The notes below the pieces were generated by a model, which worked only from the letters and a program-made list of their open reading frames with translations, was not told the DNA's origin and did no database searches. A stretch of DNA of 64,000 nt from Acinetobacter sp. ANC 3813 (GTDB taxonomy: Bacteria; Pseudomonadota; Gammaproteobacteria; Pseudomonadales; Moraxellaceae): the NCBI RefSeq assembly GCF_002135435.1, contig NZ_NEGK01000003.1, forward strand, positions 186,001 to 250,000. The letters run 5' to 3'. Of the stretch, positions 16,991 to 26,041 are shown in pieces. Both the position numbers and the translations under genes were made by a program. The stretch's first letter is position 1; every line of letters begins with the position of its first letter.

Positions 16991-18643
16991 TTAAGCCACT
17001 GTACTCGGCTGATACTGCACACGCAGCAATTTTTTATCGAGTTTCCCTGTAGATGTTTTGGGCAAGCTGCCTGTAATCACGATGCTCTCAGGTAACATCC
17101 ACTTCTCATAGAACTGCGCCAAATAGCTTTTGACATCCTTCTCACTCAATCCACTCTGACTGACTAGTACCACCATTGGACGTTCGCCCCATTTTGCATC
17201 AGGTATAGCAATCACTGCAGCTTCAGAAATTTGATGATGACTGCATAAACGGTTCTCCATATCGACAGAGCTGATCCACTCGCCGCCTGACTTAATCAGA
17301 TCTTTCATTCGGTCAACAATGCGGATATAGCCATCTGGACGGATGGTTGCAATATCCCCTGTGAGCAGCCAGCCATCTTCCGAACATGCGCTAATGGTTT
17401 GCTCCCAAGAAAGATAATTTTGTGTAATCCACGCAGAGCGTACTTGCAGCTCACCACAGCTTTCGCCATCCCATGCCTGTGCTGTTCCGTCATGACCCAT
17501 AATGCGCATATCCACCAAAGGAATAGGCAAGCCATTGCTGGTTTTAATTTCAAACTGTTCTGCTTCAGGCAACTGAAAATGTTCTTGCTGCAGCCAAGTC
17601 TGACTTGCAATCGGTGAACATTCCGTCATGCCCCAGCCATTTTGCAGTGACATATTCAGCTTTTCGAAACGGTAGAACATATCATCCGTTGCTTGAGAAC
17701 CGCCAGAATGAATACGCATGCGGTAATCAAAATGCCAGCGCTCAGGCTGAGTTTCCAATAGGTCTAAAATTTCAGTCCAGAAAGTTGGCACTCCAAGAAT
17801 AGCCGTCGCTTGATGCTGCACGGCCAAATCCAGAACTTCGGTCATGTTAATTCGCGCACCCGGCAATATTTGGTTAATGCCCAGCATGGTGCCTGAATAT
17901 GGAATACCCCATGCATTAACATGAAACAGGGGCGTTAAAGTCAGCAAAGTATCATTGCTGCTAAAACCAAAACCGCTTTGCAGCGAGCAGCTTAATGCAT
18001 GCAGCACAGTGGAACGATGTGAGTACACCACACCTTTAGGGCGACCAGTCGTCCCCGATGTATAGCAAATGCCAACCGCTGCATTTTCATCAAATGCTCC
18101 AGAAGGCCAATCCTCTAATGGCTCAGCATTTTTTAACTGCTGCAAAGTCAATGGGTAATCAGCATGCTGACCATTCACAATAATGGTTGGAATCTTCACC
18201 AGCTGTTCAATCTTTTTCAGCAGCGGAATCAGATCTTCATCAACAATTAAAATACTGTCACCTGCATCAGCAATAATATAAGCCAGCTCTTCTGGCGTTA
18301 GACGTAAATTTAACGGATGCAATATGGCATCTACTGCTGGTATAGCGTAGTAACAGGCTAAGTGCGCAGCATGACTCCACATCAGCGTTGCAACACGGGT
18401 ACCCGATGGAATATTTAGTGCTTTTAAACCGCCAGCAATACTTTTTGCCTGATGCGCTAATTCGCGATAGGTCAAAGTCTCTGTTTGATTCGGCCCAATG
18501 CGTGAAATAATTTTACGGTTTGGAAAGATCAGTTCTGCGCGTTTAATTAAATCAGTTACCCGCAGCGGCACATTCATCATTGTGTTTTGAATCGCCTGAG
18601 CTGCATGCGCTTCACGCAATGCATTAAAGTCAATCACATCCAT
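16991..18643 (-). CDS. acyl-CoA synthetase (AMP-forming)
   Basis: 550 residues, full length for the ANL superfamily. The P-loop Y-T-S-G-T-T-G-R-P-K-G is near residue 195, A5 motif G-W-G-M-T-E-C-S near 334, then D-R-M-K-D-L-I-K-S-G-G-E-W-I and the C-terminal lysine motif P-K-T-S-T-G-K. The SG-GEW version of the hinge motif is common in medium/long-chain fatty acyl and phenylalkanoyl ligases. Catalyses acid + CoA + ATP to acyl-CoA. It is the last gene of a beta-oxidation operon (dehydrogenase, FadB-like, thiolase, ligase; gaps of 13-40 bases), so it probably feeds those enzymes. Confidence 0.87.
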   Translation of the reverse strand: MDVIDFNALREAHAAQAIQNTMMNVPLRVTDLIKRAELIFPNRKIISRIGPNQTETLTYRELAHQAKSIAGGLKALNIPSGTRVATLMWSHAAHLACYYAIPAVDAILHPLNLRLTPEELAYIIADAGDSILIVDEDLIPLLKKIEQLVKIPTIIVNGQHADYPLTLQQLKNAEPLEDWPSGAFDENAAVGICYTSGTTGRPKGVVYSHRSTVLHALSCSLQSGFGFSSNDTLLTLTPLFHVNAWGIPYSGTMLGINQILPGARINMTEVLDLAVQHQATAILGVPTFWTEILDLLETQPERWHFDYRMRIHSGGSQATDDMFYRFEKLNMSLQNGWGMTECSPIASQTWLQQEHFQLPEAEQFEIKTSNGLPIPLVDMRIMGHDGTAQAWDGESCGELQVRSAWITQNYLSWEQTISACSEDGWLLTGDIATIRPDGYIRIVDRMKDLIKSGGEWISSVDMENRLCSHHQISEAAVIAIPDAKWGERPMVVLVSQSGLSEKDVKSYLAQFYEKWMLPESIVITGSLPKTSTGKLDKKLLRVQYQPSTVA

Positions 18644-18679
18644 TTTGATTTCCTTTTGATTTTTTAAATATTGATCTAA

Positions 18680-19858
18680 TTAGTAAATTTCAAACAATGC
18701 TGCAGCCCCTTGACCGCCGCCAATGCACATGCTGACTACACCTAATTTGGCTTTACGGCGTTGCCCTTCAATCAGCAGATGGCCTGTTAAGCGCGAACCG
18801 CTGGCACCATAAGGATGACCCAAAGCAATGGCCCCGCCATTCACATTTAATTTTTCCATGGGTATGCCCAACTTTTGCTGACAATACAGCACTTGTACAG
18901 CAAAGGCTTCGTTAATTTCCCACAAATCAATATCATCTACAGTCAGGCCCTGCTGTTTCAGCAGTTTTGGAATGGCATAGACTGGACCAATGCCCATTTC
19001 ATCAGGCTCACAGCCACTTACAGCAAAGGCTCTAAAAGCGCCTAAAGGCTGCAGATTTTTACGCGTAGCTTCATCTTCAGACATTAATACGCAAGCAGAT
19101 GCACCATCAGAGAATTGACTGGCATTCCCCGCACTCACCGTCCCTTTCGGCATTGCTGTACGGATTTTAATAACATCTTCCAGCGTTGTGCCTACGCGAA
19201 TGCCTTCATCTAAAGACACTTCTGCAGTTTCAGTTTGAATGCTTCCCGAAGCCCGATCAAACAATGTACGGCTGATCTTAATCGGTGCAATTTCCTGCTG
19301 AAACAGTCCTTCTACACAGGCCTTTTCCGCTCGCTGCTGGCTCAATGCGCCATAAGCATCCTGTTCGGATTTACTGACTTGATAACGCTTTGCCACTGTC
19401 TCTGCAGTTTGCAGCATATTCCAGTAAATTTCTGGTTTATTGGCTTTTAGTCATACTTCCTGAGACATGTGCATATTGAGCTGGTTTTGTACACATGAAA
19501 TAGACTCAGCACCACCAGCGACTAAAATTTCACTTTCACCCAGCATAATGCGGTGCGCACTTTGTGCAATGGCCTGTAAACCACTGCTGCAAAAACGATT
19601 CACCGTTACGCCGCTAGTACTTGCTGGCAAACCTGCTCGTAGCGCCGCCATACGAGCAAGGTTAAAACCGTTGGCCGCTTCCGGATTCGCACAGCCCAAA
19701 ACTACATCTTCTACCAAGGCACCTTCAATGCCTGCACGTTCAACTGCCGCCTGTATGACATGGCCTGCCAGTGTTGCGGTATGTGTTGTGTTGAAAGATC
19801 CTTTCCAAGATTTTGTGAACGGTGTCCGTGCAGTAGAAACAATGACTGCTTTTTTCAT
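18680..19858 (-). pseudogene. acetyl-CoA acyltransferase (thiolase) interrupted by in-frame TGA
   Basis: Two same-frame pieces make one thiolase of about 392 residues. The N-terminal part has the acylated Cys in V-N-R-F-C-S-S-G near residue 90 and stops after H-M-S-Q-E-V; the frame then continues [20 protein letters not shown] to the catalytic G-H-P-Y-G-A-S-G and C-I-G-G-G-Q-G. The stop is TGA on the minus strand at 19451-19453, where related thiolases often have Trp, so a TGG-to-TGA change is likely. The codon frame is otherwise intact. SD AAGGA precedes ATG 19858. The product would be truncated and lack the C-terminal active-site residues unless the TGA is read through or is a sequence error. 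Confidence 0.85.
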
Positions 19859-19876
19859 TTTATTATCCTTAAATTC

Positions 19877-21868
19877 TTAAGCAATTTTTTCTAGTGCTTG
19901 GGTTTTCACATGCTTCTGCCAAAATGAATCAGCTTGGTCAGAGGCCAACATTCGAATTTGACGCTGAATCAAAGCATCCGAAAAATGCTGTTCGATGTAA
20001 TGCATTGGCCCACCGCGTCCTGCTGGGAAACCATAACCATGTACAAAAACCAAATCGATATCTGCTTTAGTGGAAGCAATCTCATCATTTAGCACATCTA
20101 ATCCTTCAAGATACAAACTTAAGATTAGGCGCTGCGCAATCTGTTCTGCAGGCAATTTGATTTTAAATGCTTGATTTGAAAGCTCAGACAAGCTGTCTAA
20201 ATTGAAATGGCTATTTTTAGCTTCATAGCTGTACCATCCCTGCTGTGTTTTTTGGCCAAAAAGCTGGGCATCAACGAGCTTTTGCAAAAGCCGTATGCCT
20301 GCACCATTAAATTTGCCGTTCCATGAACTAAGCAGTAAATCATTGCCAATGAGATCCATCACTTGGAATGGCCCCATTTTCATGCCCCAGCTGCGCATAG
20401 CACGGTCAATCTGCTCAGGTGAAACACCTGTAGAAGCTAAAGCCAAAGCTTGTGATAAATAAGCATCAAAAATACGTTTGCCAATAAAGCCTGGTCCAAC
20501 TTGCGATACAACAGGTATTTTTCGAATACGCTGCGCTAAATGTTTGGCATGCGCCAAAACGGCATCCGCTGTTTGAGCACCCTGAATCACTTCCAGCAAT
20601 TTCATGTACTGTACAGGGCCAAAGAAATGCAGGCCTAATACACGTTCTGGATGAGCCGTGACCGAAGCAATCTGATTTAAATCTAAGCTAGAGGTATTGC
20701 TGGCCAAAATAACCGATGCTGGACAGTGTTCACCCAAGCTTTTAAAAATAGATTGTTTCAGCGCTAAATTTTCACTGACAGCCTCAATCACCAAATCCAT
20801 ATCACTTGCATTTTCAAGGCCATTTAAAACATGGATTTTTTCAGCTTTAGCACCTTTGGAAACTGCTATTTTATCTACCGCTTTTTGTGCTGCCTCTGTA
20901 TTGATATCAAATACATAGGTTTTAATTCCAGCACTGTTTAAGCAGGCAGCAATTCCTTGCCCCATGAAGCCTGCACCAATCACTGCAGCACGCTGAATTT
21001 TGGGCGCGTCTGGTGCTAGCTTTGGCAATTTCTGTGCTGATTTTTCAGCAAAAAAGATATGGCGCAATGCTTCAGATTCTTTTGAATACAATACTTGTGC
21101 AAAAAGCTGGGCTTCTTGCTCACAGCCTTGTGCAAAACCTTTGTGAATGCCAACAGCGACAGCATCCAACACTTTTTCTAAAGCAGGATTATTATGCGGA
21201 TAAGCACGCAGCTGTAGTTTGGCAAATTCCAGCAACGGTGCTGCGCTGAGCTGATCCAATTTCACTTGTGATAAACGGACAATGCTTTGGCTGTCTTGGA
21301 TCAATTGTTCTGCCAGCTTAAGCGCTTCATCCAATACATTTTGATCCGCTATAGCCTGCAGCAGCAATGTGTCTTTGAATGAGTCTGCATTACTTAATTC
21401 TGCTGACAGCATCATTGACATACTACGCTCTAAACCCACTGCACGCGGTAAACGTTGCGTACCTTCACCGCCCGGAATCAGACCTAATTTTGTTTCAGGC
21501 AAGCCAATTTTACATTTCGCATCTGCAACACGGGCATGGCAAGCCATGGCTAATTCCAAACCACCGCCCAACACAAAACCTTGCAAGCACGCTACGATAG
21601 GTTTCTGATAATTTTCAATCAAGTAAAATAAATCTTGTGTCAAATGCGGATAAGCAAAGGCTTGTCCTGCTGCAAATTCTGTTAAATCACCACCGACAGA
21701 AAATACACCATCTTTACCAGAAATAATGACTGCCTGTACTTGGTCATCTTGTTCTGCTGCCAACAAAGCATCAAATAGTTGCTGACGCTGTACCTGATTC
21801 AGCACATGCATTGGCCCATTCGACATTTCAACTAAGGCAATATGATCGTTTAAATATTGATATGGCAT
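19877..21868 (-). CDS. FadB/FadJ-like bifunctional enoyl-CoA hydratase / 3-hydroxyacyl-CoA dehydrogenase
   Basis: About 663 residues. The N-terminal crotonase domain has G-F-V-L-G-G-G-L-E-L-A-M-A-C and L-P-E-T-K-L-G-L-I-P-G (both catalytic Glu present). The NAD-binding domain starts with G-A-G-F-M-G-Q-G near residue 297, followed by the HCDH signature H-F-F-G-P-V-Q-Y-M-K-L-L-E-V-I. ATG 21868 is preferred; AAGGA stands 10 bases upstream, and the longer frame (21910) overlaps the upstream gene. Catalyses hydration and NAD+-dependent oxidation in side-chain or fatty-acid beta-oxidation. It sits between the acyl-CoA dehydrogenase and the broken thiolase in one operon. Confidence 0.87.
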   Translation of the reverse strand: MPYQYLNDHIALVEMSNGPMHVLNQVQRQQLFDALLAAEQDDQVQAVIISGKDGVFSVGGDLTEFAAGQAFAYPHLTQDLFYLIENYQKPIVACLQGFVLGGGLELAMACHARVADAKCKIGLPETKLGLIPGGEGTQRLPRAVGLERSMSMMLSAELSNADSFKDTLLLQAIADQNVLDEALKLAEQLIQDSQSIVRLSQVKLDQLSAAPLLEFAKLQLRAYPHNNPALEKVLDAVAVGIHKGFAQGCEQEAQLFAQVLYSKESEALRHIFFAEKSAQKLPKLAPDAPKIQRAAVIGAGFMGQGIAACLNSAGIKTYVFDINTEAAQKAVDKIAVSKGAKAEKIHVLNGLENASDMDLVIEAVSENLALKQSIFKSLGEHCPASVILASNTSSLDLNQIASVTAHPERVLGLHFFGPVQYMKLLEVIQGAQTADAVLAHAKHLAQRIRKIPVVSQVGPGFIGKRIFDAYLSQALALASTGVSPEQIDRAMRSWGMKMGPFQVMDLIGNDLLLSSWNGKFNGAGIRLLQKLVDAQLFGQKTQQGWYSYEAKNSHFNLDSLSELSNQAFKIKLPAEQIAQRLILSLYLEGLDVLNDEIASTKADIDLVFVHGYGFPAGRGGPMHYIEQHFSDALIQRQIRMLASDQADSFWQKHVKTQALEKIA

Positions 21869-21881
21869 GATCTGATTATCC

Positions 21882-23645
21882 TTATAGTGCTTGGCTTTCA
21901 AATGATGCAATACATGCAGCTCCGCTTTGCAGAAGCGCGGAAAAATAAATGCCCTTGCTTAAAATGCCATGCATATAAAATTCAGCAGTCTGAATCTTAG
22001 TTTGATAAAACACACTATTCGCTGGGCTATTTTGCAGTTTTTCATGAGCCACAATTGCACTACGCGCCATCATCCATGCACCTGCGGTATAGCCCGCAAG
22101 CATTAGGAATGGTACAGCGACCGCCAGCTTTTCATTCAGCTCCAGGCTAAGCATATCTGTTAATGCCTGCTCTAAACGTTCCACACCTTGCGCATAAGGT
22201 CGGTAAATACTCTGCAATTCGGGAATTTGAGCCAGCTGGTCTTCTGTCTTTTGCATTAAGGCCAACAGCTGTCTAAAGATTTCACCTTTATCTCGGTAAA
22301 TTTTACGCATCAGCAAATCATTGGCTTGAATCGCGGTAGTACCTTCATAAATGGTAATAATTCGTGCATCTCGATAATGCTGTGCAACACCAGTTTCTTC
22401 AATAAAGCCCATGCCGCCATGCACTTGTATACCTAAGTAAGTCACTTCCTGCCCAACTTCTGTACACCAGCCTTTCACAATTGGAGTCAGCAGTTCTGGC
22501 AAGGCTGAAAGTGATGGGTCTGCATTGTGACTTAAACTTCCATCCAGCATTTCAGCTGCAGCATAGACCAAGGCACGCATCGCTTCATTTTGCGCTTTCA
22601 TGCTCAGCAGCATGCGTTTGACATCTGGATATTCAATAATCGGCAGCTTTTCACCTGCGGCATTTCGTCCACCCTGCACGCGGGTTTTGGCATAGTCCAC
22701 GGCTTGCTGATAAGCTCGTTCGCCCAAGGCTGGGCCTTGCATACCCGAATTTAGACGCGATAAATTCATCATCACGAACATATATTCCAGTCCGCGGTTT
22801 TCTTCTCCAACCAAATAGCCTACTGCACCGCCATTATCACCATAGCTCATGACACAAGTTGGACTGCCATGAATTCCCAATTTGTGCTCAATAGATACAC
22901 ACTGCACATCATTGCGTGCACCTAAGCTGCCGTCAGCATTGACTAAACATTTAGGTACAACAAATAATGAAATGCCTTTTACCCCAGCAGGTGCAGTCGG
23001 TGTACGGGCTAAAACCAAATGAATAATGTTGTCGGTGAAATCATGCTCACCATAGGTGATAAATATTTTCTGACCAGAAATTAAATAATGATCATCTTGT
23101 GGAACAGCTTTGGTGCGGATATTCGCTAGATCTGAACCTGCTTGCGGCTCTGTCAAATTCATAGTGCCTGCCCACTCGCCTGACACCATTTTGGCTAAAT
23201 ACGTCTGTTTTAATTCTTCAGAAGCGCCAAAGCTCAACGCCTCAATTGCCCCCATATTTAAGGCTGGACTGAGTGCAAATGACAAGTTTGCAGAGGTAAT
23301 CATTTCTTCAATGGCTATGGCCAATAAATGCGGCAGATTTTGTCCGCCAAACTCTTCTTCACATCGGATACCATTCCAGCCTGCATCTACATACTGTTGA
23401 TAGGCCTGTTTAAAACCTTTAGGGGTAAATACAGTGCCATTTTCCCAGCGGCAACCTTCACGGTCGCCCGAATGATTCAGCGGCGCCAATATTTCACTTG
23501 AGAATTTCCCAGCTTCCTGCAGCAGCATATCCACCAATTCAGGGCTGATGTCATCGCGCTGGCGAATTTTTGCAGTGCGATCTAAGCCAATCACACCTTC
23601 AATTAAAAATTTCGCATCATCAATTGGCGCTTGATACTGTGTCAT
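21882..23645 (-). CDS. acyl-CoA dehydrogenase with C-terminal extension (about 590 residues)
   Basis: 587 residues, the long form carrying a C-terminal acyl-CoA-dehydrogenase extension domain. M-N-L-T-E-P-Q-A-G-S-D-L is the substrate/FAD signature and I-T-I-Y-E-G-T-T-A-I-Q holds the catalytic Glu; I-Q-V-H-G-G-M-G-F-I-E-E precedes it. First step of beta-oxidation: alpha,beta-desaturation of an acyl-CoA with electrons passed to ETF. SD AAGGA lies before the ATG. First gene of the minus-strand operon running to 16991 and divergent from the MarR gene at 23810, with two palindromes in between. Confidence 0.87.
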   Translation of the reverse strand: MTQYQAPIDDAKFLIEGVIGLDRTAKIRQRDDISPELVDMLLQEAGKFSSEILAPLNHSGDREGCRWENGTVFTPKGFKQAYQQYVDAGWNGIRCEEEFGGQNLPHLLAIAIEEMITSANLSFALSPALNMGAIEALSFGASEELKQTYLAKMVSGEWAGTMNLTEPQAGSDLANIRTKAVPQDDHYLISGQKIFITYGEHDFTDNIIHLVLARTPTAPAGVKGISLFVVPKCLVNADGSLGARNDVQCVSIEHKLGIHGSPTCVMSYGDNGGAVGYLVGEENRGLEYMFVMMNLSRLNSGMQGPALGERAYQQAVDYAKTRVQGGRNAAGEKLPIIEYPDVKRMLLSMKAQNEAMRALVYAAAEMLDGSLSHNADPSLSALPELLTPIVKGWCTEVGQEVTYLGIQVHGGMGFIEETGVAQHYRDARIITIYEGTTAIQANDLLMRKIYRDKGEIFRQLLALMQKTEDQLAQIPELQSIYRPYAQGVERLEQALTDMLSLELNEKLAVAVPFLMLAGYTAGAWMMARSAIVAHEKLQNSPANSVFYQTKIQTAEFYMHGILSKGIYFSALLQSGAACIASFESQAL

Positions 23646-23691
23646 CCACTTATCCTTAAGTTTTTCTTTTGCATATCTCTTTAATTAAACA

Positions 23692-23704
23692 TCAACTTAG
23701 TTGA
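23692..23704. promoter_or_regulatory. palindrome, candidate MarR operator 1
   Basis: TCAACTTAGTTGA is a perfect palindrome in the divergent promoter region between the acyl-CoA dehydrogenase operon and the MarR gene. The half-site TCAAC recurs in the second palindrome 38 bases away. Confidence 0.6.
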
Positions 23705-23735
23705 CATTAATCATCCTATGCAGTGTTCTAATAAT

Positions 23736-23752
23736 TGTCAACCACATTGACA
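23736..23752. promoter_or_regulatory. palindrome, candidate MarR operator 2
   Basis: TGTCAACCACATTGACA has 6-base arms TGTCAA / TTGACA around a 5-base centre. It shares the TTGACA / TCAAC half-site with the palindrome at 23692 and lies about 60 bases before the MarR start. Confidence 0.6.
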
Positions 23753-23809
23753 TAATTATTTTTTAAGCTAAGATTTCTGCTATGAATAACTCAAAAAATT
23801 AAATGTCTT

Positions 23810-24232
23810 ATGAACATCACACATCCCTATTTACGACAGCTGCTGGGTTTAAAATATGACTGGATTGAAAGCCAAATCCATGACAGCGCGGTTAAAGCGG
23901 GCTATGGGCATCTTACGCCTGCATTAACACGTCTTTTTGGTCATATGCGGCAGAAGCCTGTTTCTATTTCGGATCTGGCACGCAAGATGGTGATTTCACG
24001 TCAGGCCGTACACAAATTGCTGATGGAAGCCAAAGAATTAGGCTATGTCGAACTAATTGACGATGAAAAAAATAAGCGCATTAAATTAGTAATTTTTACT
24101 GAACAAGGCAAAATCATGTCTAAATCTGCAATCAGGGATTTGGCGAGCCTAGAGCAGCAGCTGAGTCAGCTTTTAGGTGAAGAAGATTTTATGCATTTGA
24201 AACGAATTTTGGCCAAGGACTGGAACACATGA
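23810..24232 (+). CDS. MarR-family transcriptional regulator
   Basis: 140 residues with the winged helix M-V-I-S-R-Q-A-V-H-K-L-L-M-E-A-K-E-L-G-Y-V-E preceded by P-V-S-I-S-D-L-A-R and followed by a wing D-D-E-K-N-K-R-I-K-L-V-I-F-T. MarR proteins of catabolic clusters are usually repressors relieved by an acyl-CoA or aromatic ligand. No good SD precedes ATG 23810. Its stop overlaps the thioesterase start (ATGA). Divergence from the beta-oxidation operon and the two palindromes between them suggest it controls both directions. Confidence 0.82.
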   Translation: MNITHPYLRQLLGLKYDWIESQIHDSAVKAGYGHLTPALTRLFGHMRQKPVSISDLARKMVISRQAVHKLLMEAKELGYVELIDDEKNKRIKLVIFTEQGKIMSKSAIRDLASLEQQLSQLLGEEDFMHLKRILAKDWNT

Positions 24233-24669
24233 GTACTGACACCCATGCAGATAAAATTTTTCTAAATAAATTATTAAATGGTGAAACAATAAATTCGCAT
24301 TTTGCAGGAAACCCTTTAGGTGAGGCAATGCAGCTGCATATTGAAAAAATTTCACTGCATAAAATAATTTTAAAATTTACGATCAGCCGCATGTTTACCC
24401 AAGGCAATGGCGTCATTCAAGGCGGTATTGTTTCCGCAATGCTGGATTTTGGCGCAGCTTATATTGGTCTATTAAATACTGAGCCAGATAAAGTTGTCGT
24501 GACTACAAATTTATCGATCAATTATCTGCGTGCGGCGCCTGCTGGACAGTATTTTGTAGAAGCTGAATTAGACAAAGCTGGGAGTAAAATGGTCTTTGCA
24601 TCAGCCAAGCTGTATCAGCAAGCAGGAAAAAATATTGCTTCGGCAGTATTTTCAATGGCAGTTGTTTAA
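24229..24669 (+). CDS. PaaI-type hotdog thioesterase
   Basis: 146 residues. The hotdog core G-N-G-V-I-Q-G-G-I-V-S-A-M-L-D-F-G-A-A-Y places an Asp on the central helix, as in PaaI-like acyl-CoA thioesterases. The start overlaps the MarR stop by 4 bases (ATGA), so the two are translationally coupled. Likely frees CoA from dead-end acyl-CoA intermediates of the divergent beta-oxidation operon (inference). A strong terminator follows. A second, different PaaI-type gene is at 49372-49806. Confidence 0.8.
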   Translation: MSTDTHADKIFLNKLLNGETINSHFAGNPLGEAMQLHIEKISLHKIILKFTISRMFTQGNGVIQGGIVSAMLDFGAAYIGLLNTEPDKVVVTTNLSINYLRAAPAGQYFVEAELDKAGSKMVFASAKLYQQAGKNIASAVFSMAVV

Positions 24670-24699
24670 TCTGCTTTTTCGCTTATTTCATCAGTAAAA

Positions 24700-24730
24700 A
24701 ATAAAACTCATTAAAAAAATGAGTTTTATT
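24700..24730 (+). terminator. terminator after thioesterase gene
   Basis: AATAAAACTCATT / AATGAGTTTTATT arms around a short A-loop, 30 bases past the stop. Confidence 0.75.
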
Positions 24731-24900
24731 AGGATCAATTTGATCTCTTGCCAAAAATCAAAAACATTCAGAATTAATTTTTCAATAAATAAAGAAAAGT
24801 TGCTTCTCTCGTAGCGATGCGAAGCATGCCCCCGCAAGAGATTTAAGAAACTGTTTACATAAATGCTTGCTCACCTGCGGAACAACATTTCTGATACTAA

Positions 24901-24932
24901 AAAAAGAGCATTCAGTATAAACCGAATGCTCA
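24901..24932 (-). terminator. terminator after MetA-type OMP gene 2
   Basis: GAGCATTC / GAATGCTC arms followed on the minus strand by TTTTTT, 28 bases past the stop of the gene at 24961. Confidence 0.75.
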
Positions 24933-24960
24933 TTAATATTTGATTTGTACAAGAAGTAAA

Positions 24961-25833
24961 TTAGAAAGGCATAATCACTTTTAGCCAGACTGAATCACCT
25001 TTGGTTTTATTTTCCGCGATAATTTCTTTTTCGTACTTAAAAGTCGCAAACCAATCACCCACTTGATATTTCACATTTGGGCCAATTGAAAAACCGCGTG
25101 TTTTACTATTTTCAAGACTCACACCATTCACTTCATCCTCTTGAATCTGCTGATGATAATACCCGCCAACACCTAAAGTATAACTACCAAAATTCAAACC
25201 CAGCGCATAATCAAAATGAAATTCATCACCGCTTTTATAATCTGTATCTTTATTTTCACCATTAAAAATATATCCCGCCTTAAAATCTGCACTGTAGCGA
25301 CCATTAATAAAAGATAAGGCATATAATGGTTCCACTGCATAACGATTAGTACCAATATTCGCAAAATCATTTTTATCGTAATCACCTGTCGGGAAATACA
25401 TTTCCAGCGCGACTGCAGTATGCAAATTTGGCGAGTGATGATAGCCCAATGCGGCTTCTAAAATTGCATCGCCTAAGCCTTCTTTACGCTCAATTTGCCC
25501 CATCATTTTGCTGTCCATACGCACCAAAGGCAAAATTGCACCCAGCACCATATTACCGCCAAATAGCTTTTGCTCTGAGACCCAAATTACCCGCGGTGCA
25601 AGAGCTACAGCACTTACTTCAAAACCAGGAATATTTCGGTTATCACCATTTCCATCATTTAATTGATCTGCATTATAATAATTTGCATAAACCAGTGAGT
25701 GTACACCCGGCGGCGGCACTGCACCGCCCAAGAAGCTTTCAACACCATGCTTATAAATAGAGACACCATTTTCTAAGGCAAATGCAGAGCAAGACAACCC
25801 TGACAGCATGAGCAACATAATATTTTTATACAT
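24961..25833 (-). CDS. outer-membrane protein of the phenol meta-pathway family (second copy)
   Basis: 290 residues. Signal peptide M-Y-K-N-I-M-L-L-M-L-S-G-L-S-C-S-A-F-A, then L-E-N-G-V-S-I-Y-K-H-G and V-P-P-P-G-V-H-S-L-V-Y; beta-strand-rich to a terminal V-W-L-K-V-I-M-P-F. Family as for the protein at 10537, with which it shares the P-P-G-x-Y/H start and Y-K-S-G-D-E-F-H-F-D motif. SD GGAAG before the ATG. It lies just downstream of the meta-cleavage operon on the same strand, consistent with uptake of that pathway's hydrophobic substrate. Confidence 0.78.
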   Translation of the reverse strand: MYKNIMLLMLSGLSCSAFALENGVSIYKHGVESFLGGAVPPPGVHSLVYANYYNADQLNDGNGDNRNIPGFEVSAVALAPRVIWVSEQKLFGGNMVLGAILPLVRMDSKMMGQIERKEGLGDAILEAALGYHHSPNLHTAVALEMYFPTGDYDKNDFANIGTNRYAVEPLYALSFINGRYSADFKAGYIFNGENKDTDYKSGDEFHFDYALGLNFGSYTLGVGGYYHQQIQEDEVNGVSLENSKTRGFSIGPNVKYQVGDWFATFKYEKEIIAENKTKGDSVWLKVIMPF

Positions 25834-25969
25834 TGAACTTCCATTTCAATACAATTTGAATATTAATCATACTTTAGAAAATTAATAAGTTAAATTATTA
25901 ACAAATTTAAAATTAAAAAACCATAATGATATATTTTATAACTATGATAACTTTTTAATTACAATTAAT

Positions 25970-25991
25970 AAAAGGAACCTCAGCTCCTTTT
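25970..25991 (-). terminator. possible terminator after MhpA-like gene
   Basis: AAAAGGA / TCCTTTT short hairpin 50 bases downstream of the monooxygenase stop; weak tail. Confidence 0.4.
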
Positions 25992-26041
25992 AAATAGTGA
26001 AATTATTTTAATTTAAAATACAATAATTTTTTTTATTAAAT

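Noticed and set aside
19451..19453. TGA in the thiolase as a selenocysteine codon
   Set aside because: Thiolases use Cys or Trp at such positions, no SECIS-like hairpin is apparent downstream, and a simple nonsense change explains it.
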